Below are positions 43,962 through 53,616 of a DNA stretch of 64,000 bases, in pieces (positions within the stretch are counted from its first letter, which is position 1; every line of letters starts with the position of its first letter). The DNA is from Promethearchaeota archaeon (GTDB lineage: Archaea > Asgardarchaeota > Thorarchaeia > Thorarchaeales > Thorarchaeaceae), in NCBI GenBank assembly GCA_014728035.1, contig WJMJ01000131.1, positions 117,381 to 181,380 on the forward strand, written 5' to 3'. The translations under genes were made by a program, and so were the position numbers. Under the pieces are notes generated by a model that made no database searches, was not told where the DNA came from, and saw only the letters and a program-made list of their open reading frames with translations.

Positions 43962-45404
43962 TCAATTGATGTATTGAGATAGGTCTAAACTCTCAGGATT
44001 TGTTGTCCATCTATCATTCTTCTTTTCCCAATGCTTTAACAAATCAAGAGTTGAACGAGACCCTTTTTGTTTAAGGGTCATAATAGACTCGACGGATTCA
44101 ACTCCTTCATATTGTTCTAGATTCCGCATTAGTTGATAGTAATCAACCTGATGATACCCAGGTACCTGAATCCAGACTACAATGCCACGATCGGACAAGT
44201 ATGATAGACTCTTTGGGAAAAGCTCCAAAGCATGGGAGATTCGTTGTATCCATTCGCCATTACAAAGAATCTCAAAACAGAAGTTATTTGGTAATCCAAG
44301 GCTACCCCACGAGGTATGTGGAAGCAAAATCCCATTGCGTTTGCATCGTCTGATAGAACGAGAGATGAAGCGCACATCATACTCAAAATTTCTCAGAGAG
44401 AGAAACTTCTTGATTTCACTTGGAGGGGCCCGGATATCCATACGATACTGACATGAAATTTCAAAATCCGAAACTCGTATTTTAGCATTCTTTCCATTAC
44501 AATATAGAAGATTTGGTTCGATATCTGAAGATAGCATTCCATCGGGATGAAGAAACTGAGTGGCAAGTTCTGGAAATTCCCAAATATCACCAGAGTACAA
44601 ATCCATATTGTAATGAGTACCACAAGCACGCATGGAGTGCACACTCACATGACTGAATATTTCATCTTTTAGCAAATCAATACTACCAATGAAATTTCTA
44701 AAATTAGCTGATGTATAAGGGAACATAAATGTGGCATAGCCATAGTCAGACATTGGTGTTTTGAGTATGGATTTTGTGTGAGGAAACCGTGCGAATCCAT
44801 CCTCAACTATATCCCAAGAAATACCATTCTTTAGCCGAAAGAACATCAAAGATGAATGGATTCCAAATGCACTATTATCAATTAAAGCTTGAAAACGAAG
44901 AGAAAAGTTTTCATTGAGACGTTTAAGAACACGAGAAACTGTTCTAGGAGCAATAGACAGAGATTCTGCTGCTTCAGAAACAGTACTAAGAGGGTTTTTT
45001 TGAAAATATATCAGACTCTCTAAATCAAAAGAAGAAATTGGAACATCATCCATCAGAAATGCAAAGTTCATTGCTGAGCGGATTGCATCAAGATTAGTAA
45101 GATTGTATTTCTTCAATGTTTCAAGATTAGATAGTATTTTTTGGATGTACACATCACGAATGGGAATCATTGTCGGATCCATTGAAACCTTAACAGATTC
45201 AGGATTCGACTTCATTTTCTCAACAAGTTTGACTGCATCTTCTACTGAAAGAGTTCCCGCATAAATTGCCAAGTATATTCTTAGTATGTCTAGATAATAT
45301 TTTGCAGAAGGATCATCTACGGCTGGAATTAGATGGTCGTAGGGTGTAGTATATTGTTCTTGAATACTATCAGTTGTCAATTTTTCTTTCCCTCTTTCTG
45401 ACAA
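43962..45404 (-). CDS. Large HTH (Lrp-like) transcription regulator
   Basis: LIYFQKNPLSTVSEAAESLSIAPRTVSRVLKRLNENF within 480 aa. In tandem with 45431-46462. Confidence 0.68.
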   Translation of the reverse strand: MSERGKEKLTTDSIQEQYTTPYDHLIPAVDDPSAKYYLDILRIYLAIYAGTLSVEDAVKLVEKMKSNPESVKVSMDPTMIPIRDVYIQKILSNLETLKKYNLTNLDAIRSAMNFAFLMDDVPISSFDLESLIYFQKNPLSTVSEAAESLSIAPRTVSRVLKRLNENFSLRFQALIDNSAFGIHSSLMFFRLKNGISWDIVEDGFARFPHTKSILKTPMSDYGYATFMFPYTSANFRNFIGSIDLLKDEIFSHVSVHSMRACGTHYNMDLYSGDIWEFPELATQFLHPDGMLSSDIEPNLLYCNGKNAKIRVSDFEISCQYRMDIRAPPSEIKKFLSLRNFEYDVRFISRSIRRCKRNGILLPHTSWGSLGLPNNFCFEILCNGEWIQRISHALELFPKSLSYLSDRGIVVWIQVPGYHQVDYYQLMRNLEQYEGVESVESIMTLKQKGSRSTLDLLKHWEKKNDRWTTNPESLDLSQYIN

Positions 45405-45430
45405 GAGATAACCTCGTCATGACAATTTAG

Positions 45431-46462
45431 TCATTTATCGGACGAATGAATCATTTGTTGCACAACCCCTTCTAATCCTTTTCTAATTAAGTCTTCAGAG
45501 ATGACAAAAGGAAACAGGATAGAACCAGAAGGGTCCAAAACAGATACTGTGGTAGATATTGCAAACCAGTCAATTGAAGATGGCAAATCGATGTAAACCA
45601 TTGTAAGGGTATTACCCATTGCCACACGAGTTCTAGGATAACTGTTCAATTGAGCAATAAGAGTTCGTACAACATCAGAAGAAGGAGGTGCCTTGAAAAC
45701 CAAAGCAACCCGTTGTGCAAGATTCAGGCCTGTTAGATGTACATAAGGAGTAACTATTTTTTCTCGTACTTCATTTATTCTACGTCTGATAGTACGGTCT
45801 GATGGTGGTATTACATCAAAGATTTCAAACCAATGTAATACTTCTCGCGTATTTGCAAAATAGTTCTTTTCCAATGCAACTGCAACAATTGACAATTCGA
45901 TATTTGATGGTGATGGAGAGCTTATTTCTACAAGTAGATTTTCAGGAATGATATCAACATAGTCCTTGGTTGCATGGATAACAGCTTCAAGTCTGAAAAA
46001 ATCTGTGATGTTCCAGCTCGTCCCATTAAATCTTCCAAGATTCAAAAACTGACCTTGATGAATCAATGGCGAGAAAAGAAGGGACCCAGACAGAGACTCC
46101 TGAAACTCAGCGAGCTTAGAGCGAAAGTGGCCTACCTTTGGTCCAAGAGGGAATACAGTTTCAAAAATAAGAATGGATTCCATTGATGCTGTTACTGCGG
46201 AAGGTGCAAGAGAAACGACAAATGGGTTTTGCCGTAGCCAATCTTCAACCTCACGTAATTTCAAGGGTTCATCTTGAGTGAAAAAAAGACCAACAAAAGG
46301 AATCAGACCTAATTCACCATAATTAATCATTCCACGTACAGACAGATTATGCACCTGTTCAAGTTGTCGCCATATCTGACTCACTGCTGAACGAGTAATT
46401 CCAAGATCCCTTGCAAGTGCAATCGGTCTTTTGGATGGGTCTAATACTAGACGATTAAGCAA
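45431..46462 (-). CDS. HTH (Lrp/AsnC-like) transcription regulator
   Basis: LNRLVLDPSKRPIALARDLGITRSAVSQIWRQLEQVHNLSVRGMINY. Confidence 0.72.
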   Translation of the reverse strand: MLNRLVLDPSKRPIALARDLGITRSAVSQIWRQLEQVHNLSVRGMINYGELGLIPFVGLFFTQDEPLKLREVEDWLRQNPFVVSLAPSAVTASMESILIFETVFPLGPKVGHFRSKLAEFQESLSGSLLFSPLIHQGQFLNLGRFNGTSWNITDFFRLEAVIHATKDYVDIIPENLLVEISSPSPSNIELSIVAVALEKNYFANTREVLHWFEIFDVIPPSDRTIRRRINEVREKIVTPYVHLTGLNLAQRVALVFKAPPSSDVVRTLIAQLNSYPRTRVAMGNTLTMVYIDLPSSIDWFAISTTVSVLDPSGSILFPFVISEDLIRKGLEGVVQQMIHSSDK

Positions 46463-46805
46463 CTTCAGCTCTGATGAGGTTAGAGTTCGAGTGATGATAG
46501 TGCCCTCCTCAAATGACCATTTGTTTAGTTGACACCAATATAAACTGTCGTGTTCTTGTAAATACTATTTGTTTCAAGTTTGAGGGTATAATAGAATCAA
46601 GCTAGAAGGCATCTCCATGCATTTCTACAGTCTTGTTATCTGAACGACTCATTATAGTATAGAGGACACTCATTCTATATCATGACATGAATCATGCGTA
46701 GTGTTTCTAGTATTCACTATCGATGCAAATGTCACGACTCCGAATAGGTAATTGAGGAGGTGAACTAGAATAACTGTTGACCATATCAAAGCTGCAATCG
46801 AAGAG

Positions 46806-46907
46806 ATGACGGACAATCGAACTCTACTAAGATTACTATCGATTGGGATTGTGAAGGGAGTTTCACTAATTGTGCAAGTGCCCTGTGAGGATGTTTGTCC
46901 CTTTTGA
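46806..46907 (+). CDS. Putative micro-ORF (33 aa from ATG; 45 aa if ATA at 46770 is used)
   Basis: (ITVDHIKAAIEE)MTDNRTLLRLLSIGIVKGVSLIVQVPCEDVCPF*. Strong SD GGAGGTGA at about 46756-46763. Confidence 0.35.
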   Translation: MTDNRTLLRLLSIGIVKGVSLIVQVPCEDVCPF

Positions 46908-46931
46908 GATGTATATTCTTAGAGAGAAAAG

Positions 46932-47012
46932 ATGGCATCAACTCGTAGTAGTTTTGTGGTAAAATTACCAATTCGGGGATTCACATTCAAAATGGAGGAG
47001 AGAACAGAATGA
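46932..47012 (+). CDS. Putative micro-ORF (26 aa)
   Basis: MASTRSSFVVKLPIRGFTFKMEERTE*. Stop overlaps the next ATG (ATGA). Confidence 0.35.
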   Translation: MASTRSSFVVKLPIRGFTFKMEERTE

Positions 47013-47047
47013 ATCCTGATGAAAATCCAGAAACTGAGCCATGGTAA
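47009..47047 (+). CDS. Putative micro-ORF (12 aa)
   Basis: MNPDENPETEPW*, preceded by GGAGGAGAG SD-like sequence and coupled by ATGA overlap. Confidence 0.3.
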   Translation: MNPDENPETEPW

Positions 47048-47085
47048 GAAATGAATCAAAAATAGAAAATGAATGGAGTGATTGA

Positions 47086-47340
47086 ATGATAAGATCAGAC
47101 CTAGCATTGAACCCAATCATAAATGCAGATATGCAAGAGAACGGCAGAGAGGTAGATATCTACAATGATCCAAAAGTTGTTAGATTGGTGGCATTAAATC
47201 TTGAACTAGCAGTGAAAAATTTAATGGCGTCACATAACCCACCAGAGTGTCTTGTTCTAACTGCAGAAATTTGTACTCATAGATTGTTTGCAATGCCAAC
47301 AAAAAATGGAGATGTAAAAGTAATAGTATTCGAACTTTAG
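47086..47340 (+). CDS. Small hypothetical protein (84 aa)
   Basis: ORF followed by a perfect terminator-like hairpin at 47355-47375. Confidence 0.6.
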   Translation: MIRSDLALNPIINADMQENGREVDIYNDPKVVRLVALNLELAVKNLMASHNPPECLVLTAEICTHRLFAMPTKNGDVKVIVFEL

Positions 47341-47354
47341 AAATCCGAAAAATT

Positions 47355-47375
47355 TGGGAGAGTACAACTCTCCCA
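47355..47375 (+). terminator. Hairpin with T-run downstream of the 84-aa gene
   Basis: TGGGAGAG-tacaa-CTCTCCCA then caaattctcTTTTT. Confidence 0.65.
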
Positions 47376-47497
47376 CAAATTCTCTTTTTATAAATCAACA
47401 CGAGAGGTGAATAAATAGCTCGGCGTGAAATTATGATGTGAGCTTTCAGATAAGATAGTCGATCATTAGTAAGCATCAAAAAATCAAGGTTTCAATT

Positions 47498-48886
47498 ATG
47501 ACCGAGGTAACACAGGAAGCAGTACCAACAGCCAAAGATAATGAAGTTTCCAAAATTGACCAGAAATCAAATCATTGCGCTGAACAACAAGTAGTAGGTA
47601 TTAGAGAAGCACTAAAAGAAATATTTGCTTGGAAGAACTACAAGATATACGTCAGCACTGCTTGGGTATTCAATGCGTTCTTTGTCATGCAAGTCTATCT
47701 GAATCTCTACTTACGTTACATCGGATGGGACTACCTAACAATAGGAGTTGTCACGTCAATTTCTATTTTTGCAATCACTATTACTAGGTTTTTGAGTGGA
47801 TACGTTGGGGATACCGTTGACAGAAAAATGCTATCTGTTTCAGCAATGGTTATGATGGGGATATACTTTCTTCTGATGGGAATATCTACCGAATTTCTGA
47901 TAGTTTTTACAGCTCTACTTGTTTACTCTTTACAAGATATTGCACGAGGGGGATCGTCAGCATATATCATGGAAAACATACCCAAAAAACATGGAGGATT
48001 AGCAGTATCGATGTTTAAAATTGGAGGGGCATTTGGCATCCTAACTCTAATTGTATTCGGTATGCTAATTCCAGTACTTGGTTTTGTTGATGGATTCAGA
48101 GTCATATCGATTACAGGAGGGGTATTGCTTCTTGTTTGCAGCTGTATTAGAGCAAAATATCTTGACGCTAGCGAAAAACAAGAGTCCTCTATTGAACTCT
48201 CAATATTAAGGGATTTTATTAGTGAGAATAAACGAGCAGCCATACTGGCAATGAAAGTGATGCCAGGTGTACTTATCATAATGGCTCTTGATGCTACCAG
48301 TGACAATCTTTTTCGATTCGCCTCATTAATCTATACAAACGAATTTCTAGGAGTTTCTGTTGATTCTATTAATCTAATGATTCTTTTACCATTATTCATT
48401 TCAATACCACTTCTTTTAAAAATAGGAAGATTTAGTGACACGAAAGGAATCAAAAAAGCAGCAATGCGCATTTATGCCATTATGCCAATTTGTGCATTAT
48501 TGCTTGTGATTGCACCAATAATTCCAATATGGCTGCCACTTGAAAATATAGCATCTTTACATCTTGTATTTGGACTCGAAGTTGTTTTCACCACGCCATT
48601 TCTAGCTCTCGCATTGAAATCGTTGAATGATATCTTGTGGGGAGTGCTCATTTTCACAATCATCCAAAAGAATCTTCCTAAAAGAGATACTGCCAAAACA
48701 TTAGGAATTGTAACAATAATAGGATATCTAGCAAGTGGACTCGCACCGTCGATAGGCGGAATTCTTTTTACATTCTTCAATCCAACCATGTTATTCTTTG
48801 TTGTGATTGGTTTGAACATGATAATTCTGATTGTGATAGCCAAGATACCATTAGAAACAAACACATCATTGATTGAAAGCACGTAA
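47498..48886 (+). CDS. MFS transporter
   Basis: About 12 hydrophobic segments and MFS-like GYVGDTVDRKMLS loop. Confidence 0.85.
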   Translation: MTEVTQEAVPTAKDNEVSKIDQKSNHCAEQQVVGIREALKEIFAWKNYKIYVSTAWVFNAFFVMQVYLNLYLRYIGWDYLTIGVVTSISIFAITITRFLSGYVGDTVDRKMLSVSAMVMMGIYFLLMGISTEFLIVFTALLVYSLQDIARGGSSAYIMENIPKKHGGLAVSMFKIGGAFGILTLIVFGMLIPVLGFVDGFRVISITGGVLLLVCSCIRAKYLDASEKQESSIELSILRDFISENKRAAILAMKVMPGVLIIMALDATSDNLFRFASLIYTNEFLGVSVDSINLMILLPLFISIPLLLKIGRFSDTKGIKKAAMRIYAIMPICALLLVIAPIIPIWLPLENIASLHLVFGLEVVFTTPFLALALKSLNDILWGVLIFTIIQKNLPKRDTAKTLGIVTIIGYLASGLAPSIGGILFTFFNPTMLFFVVIGLNMIILIVIAKIPLETNTSLIEST

Positions 48887-48940
48887 TTTATCACCCACTG
48901 GCATAACCGTAGTACTGCAATAAGACTGAGAGAGATATGA

Positions 48941-49576
48941 ATGAACGCTGAAAGAAATGCCCAGATAGTGTTAGATGCTCTCAAAAAAGTATATCCTGAT
49001 GCACCCAAGACATACCTGAATTGGGATAATCCGTTCCAACTACTAATATCCACTATACTATCAGCAAATACTACAGATGCATGTGTCAACAAAGTCACAC
49101 CTAACCTATTCAAAAACTATCCTACTCCAAGAAAACTGATGAACGCATCTCAAGAGGACGTAATAGAACTGATTCGGCCATGCGGAACATACAATAGAAA
49201 ATCAGAATATATCATAAGTTCGGCTAGAATGCTGGTAGAAGAATTTGAGGGCAAGGTTCCAAAGAGTATGAATGATCTAGTAAAACTCAAAGGGGTTTCA
49301 AGAAAGACTGCAAATGTCGTACTCTCGGTAGCTTTTGGAATTAATGAAGGAATAGTTGTTGATACACATGTGAAAAGGGTATCAAAACGACTGGGACTCA
49401 CTGAAGAAAAATATCCAAAAAAAGTGGAAAGAGATTTGATTGCAATACTACCAGAATCTCTATGGTATGAATATGCTCGTCTTATTGGAGCACACGGACG
49501 ACAGACATGTAGTGCTCGTTCACCAGATTGTTCAAATTGCGCTGTGAATGAAATATGTCCTTCAGCACAAATATAG
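48941..49576 (+). CDS. nth: Endonuclease III
   Basis: LISTILSANTTDACVNKVTP, LKGVSRKTANVVLSVAFGINEGIVVDTHVKRVSKRLGLT, C-terminal 4Fe-4S Cys cluster. Confidence 0.93.
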   Translation: MNAERNAQIVLDALKKVYPDAPKTYLNWDNPFQLLISTILSANTTDACVNKVTPNLFKNYPTPRKLMNASQEDVIELIRPCGTYNRKSEYIISSARMLVEEFEGKVPKSMNDLVKLKGVSRKTANVVLSVAFGINEGIVVDTHVKRVSKRLGLTEEKYPKKVERDLIAILPESLWYEYARLIGAHGRQTCSARSPDCSNCAVNEICPSAQI

Positions 49577-49662
49577 AAATGTCGTCAAGACGTGAAACTG
49601 AAAAGGGGAGTAATTTCTCACAATACATACATCTTGATAGAAAATTCAAAGGTGATTATCTG

Positions 49663-50967
49663 ATGATACATATCAAGTTCATACGTGAACATCCCGACCT
49701 TATTAGAAAAGATCTCAAGAAGAGAAGAGATCTTGACAAAATCAAAGATTTCGAGCGTCTACTTGAACTAGATGAGAAAGTAAGAGCTCTAAACAGAGAG
49801 ATTCAAGACCTGAGAACCCAAAGGAACAGTCTCTCGAGAGAAGTAGGAAAAATCAAAAAATCGGGAGGAGATGCATCATCTATAATCGAAAGGGTCAACC
49901 AAGTAAACGATGATATTAAACAGACTGAAGACCATGCTGAAATATTGGAAAATGAACTTATAGGTATACAAATGCGGATTCCTAACATCCTTCATGAAAG
50001 CGTTCCATATGGAGACGATGAGGAAGACAACGTGGTTGTTAGAAAATGGGGAGGGCAACCCACCTTCGATTTTGATATTCAAAGCCATGTTGACCTCTTG
50101 GAACCGCTTGATATTGCAGATATTCCTCGTGCAGCCAGAATTGCAGGCTCAAGATTCTACTATCTCAAAAATGAGCTTGTGTTAATTGACTTAGCAATGC
50201 AACAAATGGCACTTCATATGCTTGTAAAGAAGGGATACACACCAATCTATCCACCATTCATGATGAGAAGAGAACCATACGAAGGAGTCACAGATCTAGC
50301 AGATTTTGGAGATGTGATGTATAAAATTGAGGGCGAGGACCTCTATCTCATTGCTACTGCAGAACATCCGATGGCGGCTATGTATATGGGAGAAATATTT
50401 GAACCTACTGAACTGCCAATTAAACTTGTAGGGGTCAGTGCGTGTTTCAGAAAAGAAGCAGGAAGCCATGGGAAGGACACAAAGGGCATATTCCGAGTAC
50501 ACCAATTCAGTAAGGTAGAACAATTTGTGTTCAGTCATCCTGATGAATCATGGAAAATTCATGAAGAATTATTGAAGAATGAAGAGGAATTCTTCCAAGC
50601 ACTAAAAATACCGTATCGAATTGTAAATGTTTGTACTGGAGATATTGGAATTGTCGCTGCTAAAAAATATGATTTAGAGGCATGGTTCCCAGGACAAGAG
50701 AGGTATCGAGAAGTAGGCTCATGTAGCAACTGTACATCGTATCAAGCAGTCAGACTTGGAATAAAATATCGAATTAAGAAAGGTGGCACGGAGAAAGATT
50801 ACCTACATACACTAAACAACACAATGATGGCAAACCCAAGAGCGATTGTGACAATACTGGAAAATTATCAGAGGGAAGATGGATCAATAAAAATTCCCAA
50901 AGCACTCCAAAAATATTTACCAGCAGGAATGAAAGAGATAGTGCCAAAAGAAAAGGAGCAAGAATAA
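49663..50967 (+). CDS. serS: Seryl-tRNA synthetase
   Basis: Coiled-coil N-terminus and class II motifs (GVSACFRKEAGSHGKDTKGIFRVHQFSKVEQF, EVGSCSNCTSYQAVRLGIKYR). Start at MIHIKFIREHP. Confidence 0.95.
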   Translation: MIHIKFIREHPDLIRKDLKKRRDLDKIKDFERLLELDEKVRALNREIQDLRTQRNSLSREVGKIKKSGGDASSIIERVNQVNDDIKQTEDHAEILENELIGIQMRIPNILHESVPYGDDEEDNVVVRKWGGQPTFDFDIQSHVDLLEPLDIADIPRAARIAGSRFYYLKNELVLIDLAMQQMALHMLVKKGYTPIYPPFMMRREPYEGVTDLADFGDVMYKIEGEDLYLIATAEHPMAAMYMGEIFEPTELPIKLVGVSACFRKEAGSHGKDTKGIFRVHQFSKVEQFVFSHPDESWKIHEELLKNEEEFFQALKIPYRIVNVCTGDIGIVAAKKYDLEAWFPGQERYREVGSCSNCTSYQAVRLGIKYRIKKGGTEKDYLHTLNNTMMANPRAIVTILENYQREDGSIKIPKALQKYLPAGMKEIVPKEKEQE

Positions 50968-50998
50968 ACTTACTCCATAAATTGTTGGATACACTTTA

Positions 50999-52225
50999 CT
51001 AGAGGCCCTGTTCCAAGGTCATCTTGATAGCTTCATCGATAGTGTTCTGAAGAGCTGGAGGTAAGTCTGGGGCTTGTAATTGAATGAAGCCTTGCACAAT
51101 TAGAGACGTTGCCTCATCTTCTTCAAGCCCGCGACTCATAAGATAGTTCAATTGATCAGCACCAACTTTGCCAACGGTTGCTTCGTGACTCAATTCAACA
51201 CCTTCTGCAGATGCATCAAGGATAGGAACAGCTACTATCTTTGCGGTATCACTTAAGAGAAGCCCATTACATTCAAGTCGAGCTTTAACGCCTTCAACAC
51301 GTCCTTGCAAGTCACCGCGTGCAATAATTTCAGAGTTCTCAGTAGCTATGGTGCGAGATATTACCTTGCCGCTAGTACCATTAGCTTCAAGGACAAGAGA
51401 ACCACCAATATCATAGACGGAATCTTTTGTTCCATAAACAACTGAATATAGTTCTGCACGAGCATTTCTCCCAATCAGTCTAACCTTTGGATAAGATTGG
51501 ATGGATTTGATAGGGCTCAATACGGCATAGCTAGAAACAAAGACTCCATTTTCCTCAACTATCGCAGCAGATCTAGGGCGAACATCAACGGCTTCATTCC
51601 ACTTGTGAACCATTGTGAAGGTCATCCGTGCATCCTTTTTCACATAGAATTCAGAAACTCCGAGATGCAATGAGCGTTCCACCGATGAAGGGGTAGCACA
51701 GCCTGTGACAATGTGTAGCTCTGACCCTTCTTCTGCTATGAGAATATTATGAACGTTCTGAGCAAATTGTTTCTTCTTCATTACTAGACATGTCTGAACC
51801 GGCATCTGGATTTTCTTTCCAGGTAAAGCACGAATAAAGTAACCATCGTATTCTTCGAGCTCACTTCGAGCAGTATACTTGTCCGTATCTACTGATACTG
51901 CATTCCATAAGTATTCTGATAACCAGTCATATCTTTCAAGTGCCTCGGAAATGGGAAGTACTTCAAGTCCCTCTTGAGTCATCAAGACATCTGCTAGGAT
52001 GCTTTCATTATCAAATTGGGCAAACGAGCCAGAAACATCTTTTTGATCTGGGTCAAATCCAACTTCTGCAACCAAATCTCTATCTTCTTTAGAAATCTGG
52101 TCGGATTTAATGGATTGAGCTGAACCGCCATATTGAAAACCATCCAGATCAATATCAGAGCCATACTTAGCTTTTCGGTCTATTGCACTTTTTGCCTTCT
52201 CTTTTTGTTCTGTAGATGTCATCAT
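50999..52225 (-). CDS. SufB/SufD-like Fe-S cluster assembly scaffold
   Basis: SufBD fold sequence (GSELHIVTGCATPSS, DARMTFTMVHKW, LEANGTSGKVISRTIATENSEIIARGDLQG, LSHEATVGKVGADQLNYLMSRGLEEDEA). Adjacent to sufC. Confidence 0.92.
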   Translation of the reverse strand: MMTSTEQKEKAKSAIDRKAKYGSDIDLDGFQYGGSAQSIKSDQISKEDRDLVAEVGFDPDQKDVSGSFAQFDNESILADVLMTQEGLEVLPISEALERYDWLSEYLWNAVSVDTDKYTARSELEEYDGYFIRALPGKKIQMPVQTCLVMKKKQFAQNVHNILIAEEGSELHIVTGCATPSSVERSLHLGVSEFYVKKDARMTFTMVHKWNEAVDVRPRSAAIVEENGVFVSSYAVLSPIKSIQSYPKVRLIGRNARAELYSVVYGTKDSVYDIGGSLVLEANGTSGKVISRTIATENSEIIARGDLQGRVEGVKARLECNGLLLSDTAKIVAVPILDASAEGVELSHEATVGKVGADQLNYLMSRGLEEDEATSLIVQGFIQLQAPDLPPALQNTIDEAIKMTLEQGL

Positions 52226-52998
52226 TATACCTCCAAGGAAACTTCAGAAAGAAATCTCTCATAGCCTTTCTCAGCTAATACGGGAATGTCACTCATATCA
52301 CCAGTATACACCAGTTTCCCTTGTTGTAGAATATAGACAGTATCAACTTCTAGAAACTCGAGGATGTATCTATGATGACTAATAACAACCATAGTGGTAT
52401 TTCCTTTCTCACGTATTGCTTTCAATTCACGTCCGACAAGTTTCAGAGAATCGTAATCCAATCCACTATCAGGTTCATCAAGAAACATGATTTGGGGATG
52501 CATAGATAATACCTGAAATAACTCAGATCGTTTCTGTTCGCCACCTGAAAATCCATCGTTCAGATCTCTATGAGCGAGATTAGCAATGCCTAATCGATCG
52601 AAATCCTCATACAGCTCCATTCTACAGGAGCATGCTACGCCCATGAAATGATCACTAGGCTCTTTACATTCATACTCTGGGCAAATTCTACATATGAACT
52701 CATCAAGTTGGACTCCAGGAATCGAAGGTGGCGACTGAAAAGCGTATGCGATTCCCATTTGAGCTCTCTGTGTGATATTCTTATCAAGCAATGATTCGCT
52801 ATTGAATAGAATATCACCACCATCAATCTTGAACTCGGGAAGTCCCATTATTGCTTTTGCTAAAGTTGATTTTCCAGAGGCATTTGGCCCGAGAACAGCG
52901 TATACCTTCCCGCGTTCAAATTCTAACGTCACACCATCAAGAATTCGAGTTCCATTAATACTAACTCTAAGGTCATGTGTTTCAAGAAGCGGATTCAT
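52225..52998 (-). CDS. sufC: SufC-like Fe-S assembly ATPase
   Basis: GPNASGKSTLAKAIMGLPEFKIDGGDILF, FSGGEQKRSELFQVLSMHPQIMFLDEPDSGLD. Confidence 0.94.
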   Translation of the reverse strand: MNPLLETHDLRVSINGTRILDGVTLEFERGKVYAVLGPNASGKSTLAKAIMGLPEFKIDGGDILFNSESLLDKNITQRAQMGIAYAFQSPPSIPGVQLDEFICRICPEYECKEPSDHFMGVACSCRMELYEDFDRLGIANLAHRDLNDGFSGGEQKRSELFQVLSMHPQIMFLDEPDSGLDYDSLKLVGRELKAIREKGNTTMVVISHHRYILEFLEVDTVYILQQGKLVYTGDMSDIPVLAEKGYERFLSEVSLEV

Positions 52999-53091
52999 TC
53001 CATCATCCCCACAAGCTGTTAATTATTGTTAACTATAAAAGACTATGAATGGGGCAAATACTGTAATAGAATCAGGTGAAGATTTCAGTTA

Positions 53092-53562
53092 TCAGTTATC
53101 TTCAATCTGAGAGAGCAACTGGATTACCTTCTTTGATGACCAAGCAACATAGTCTTCGCAACGGTCTCGAACTGGTTCTTGTTTCAATCTCAGCTTTCCG
53201 GCAGGATTCAGTTCTCCTCGATCCATAGCTTTCAGATGCCTGCAATCGGTGGTTCCCCAAGATTCAACAAATTCCATAAGAAACTGATTGCCAACACTTC
53301 TTCCCAGACTTCTACGTTCTTTGAATGTTTTTGCGTCTTCTGTACCATCTGTGCCAAAAGCTAATCCAAGACAAATGATGGCACCACTTGCAGCCCCACA
53401 AATCTGACCACTTCCACATATACCTCCACCACATAAGGATGCAACTCTCATAGAAGAGGAATTGAATGCATCAATGGGATGGTCCTTGTTGACTCGTACA
53501 ACAACACTTTCAGCACAGTTCAGTGAGTTTCCATGCATTTTTTCCATGTAAATCCCAGTCAT
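53092..53562 (-). CDS. C_GCAxxG_C_C family redox protein
   Basis: NCAESVV...SLCGGGICGSGQICGAASGAIICLG. Confidence 0.82.
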   Translation of the reverse strand: MTGIYMEKMHGNSLNCAESVVVRVNKDHPIDAFNSSSMRVASLCGGGICGSGQICGAASGAIICLGLAFGTDGTEDAKTFKERRSLGRSVGNQFLMEFVESWGTTDCRHLKAMDRGELNPAGKLRLKQEPVRDRCEDYVAWSSKKVIQLLSQIEDN

Positions 53563-53616
53563 CCGACCATATCATAGACATGAAAAAGGTTCGGATTCAT
53601 TCATTAACTATTAGGA

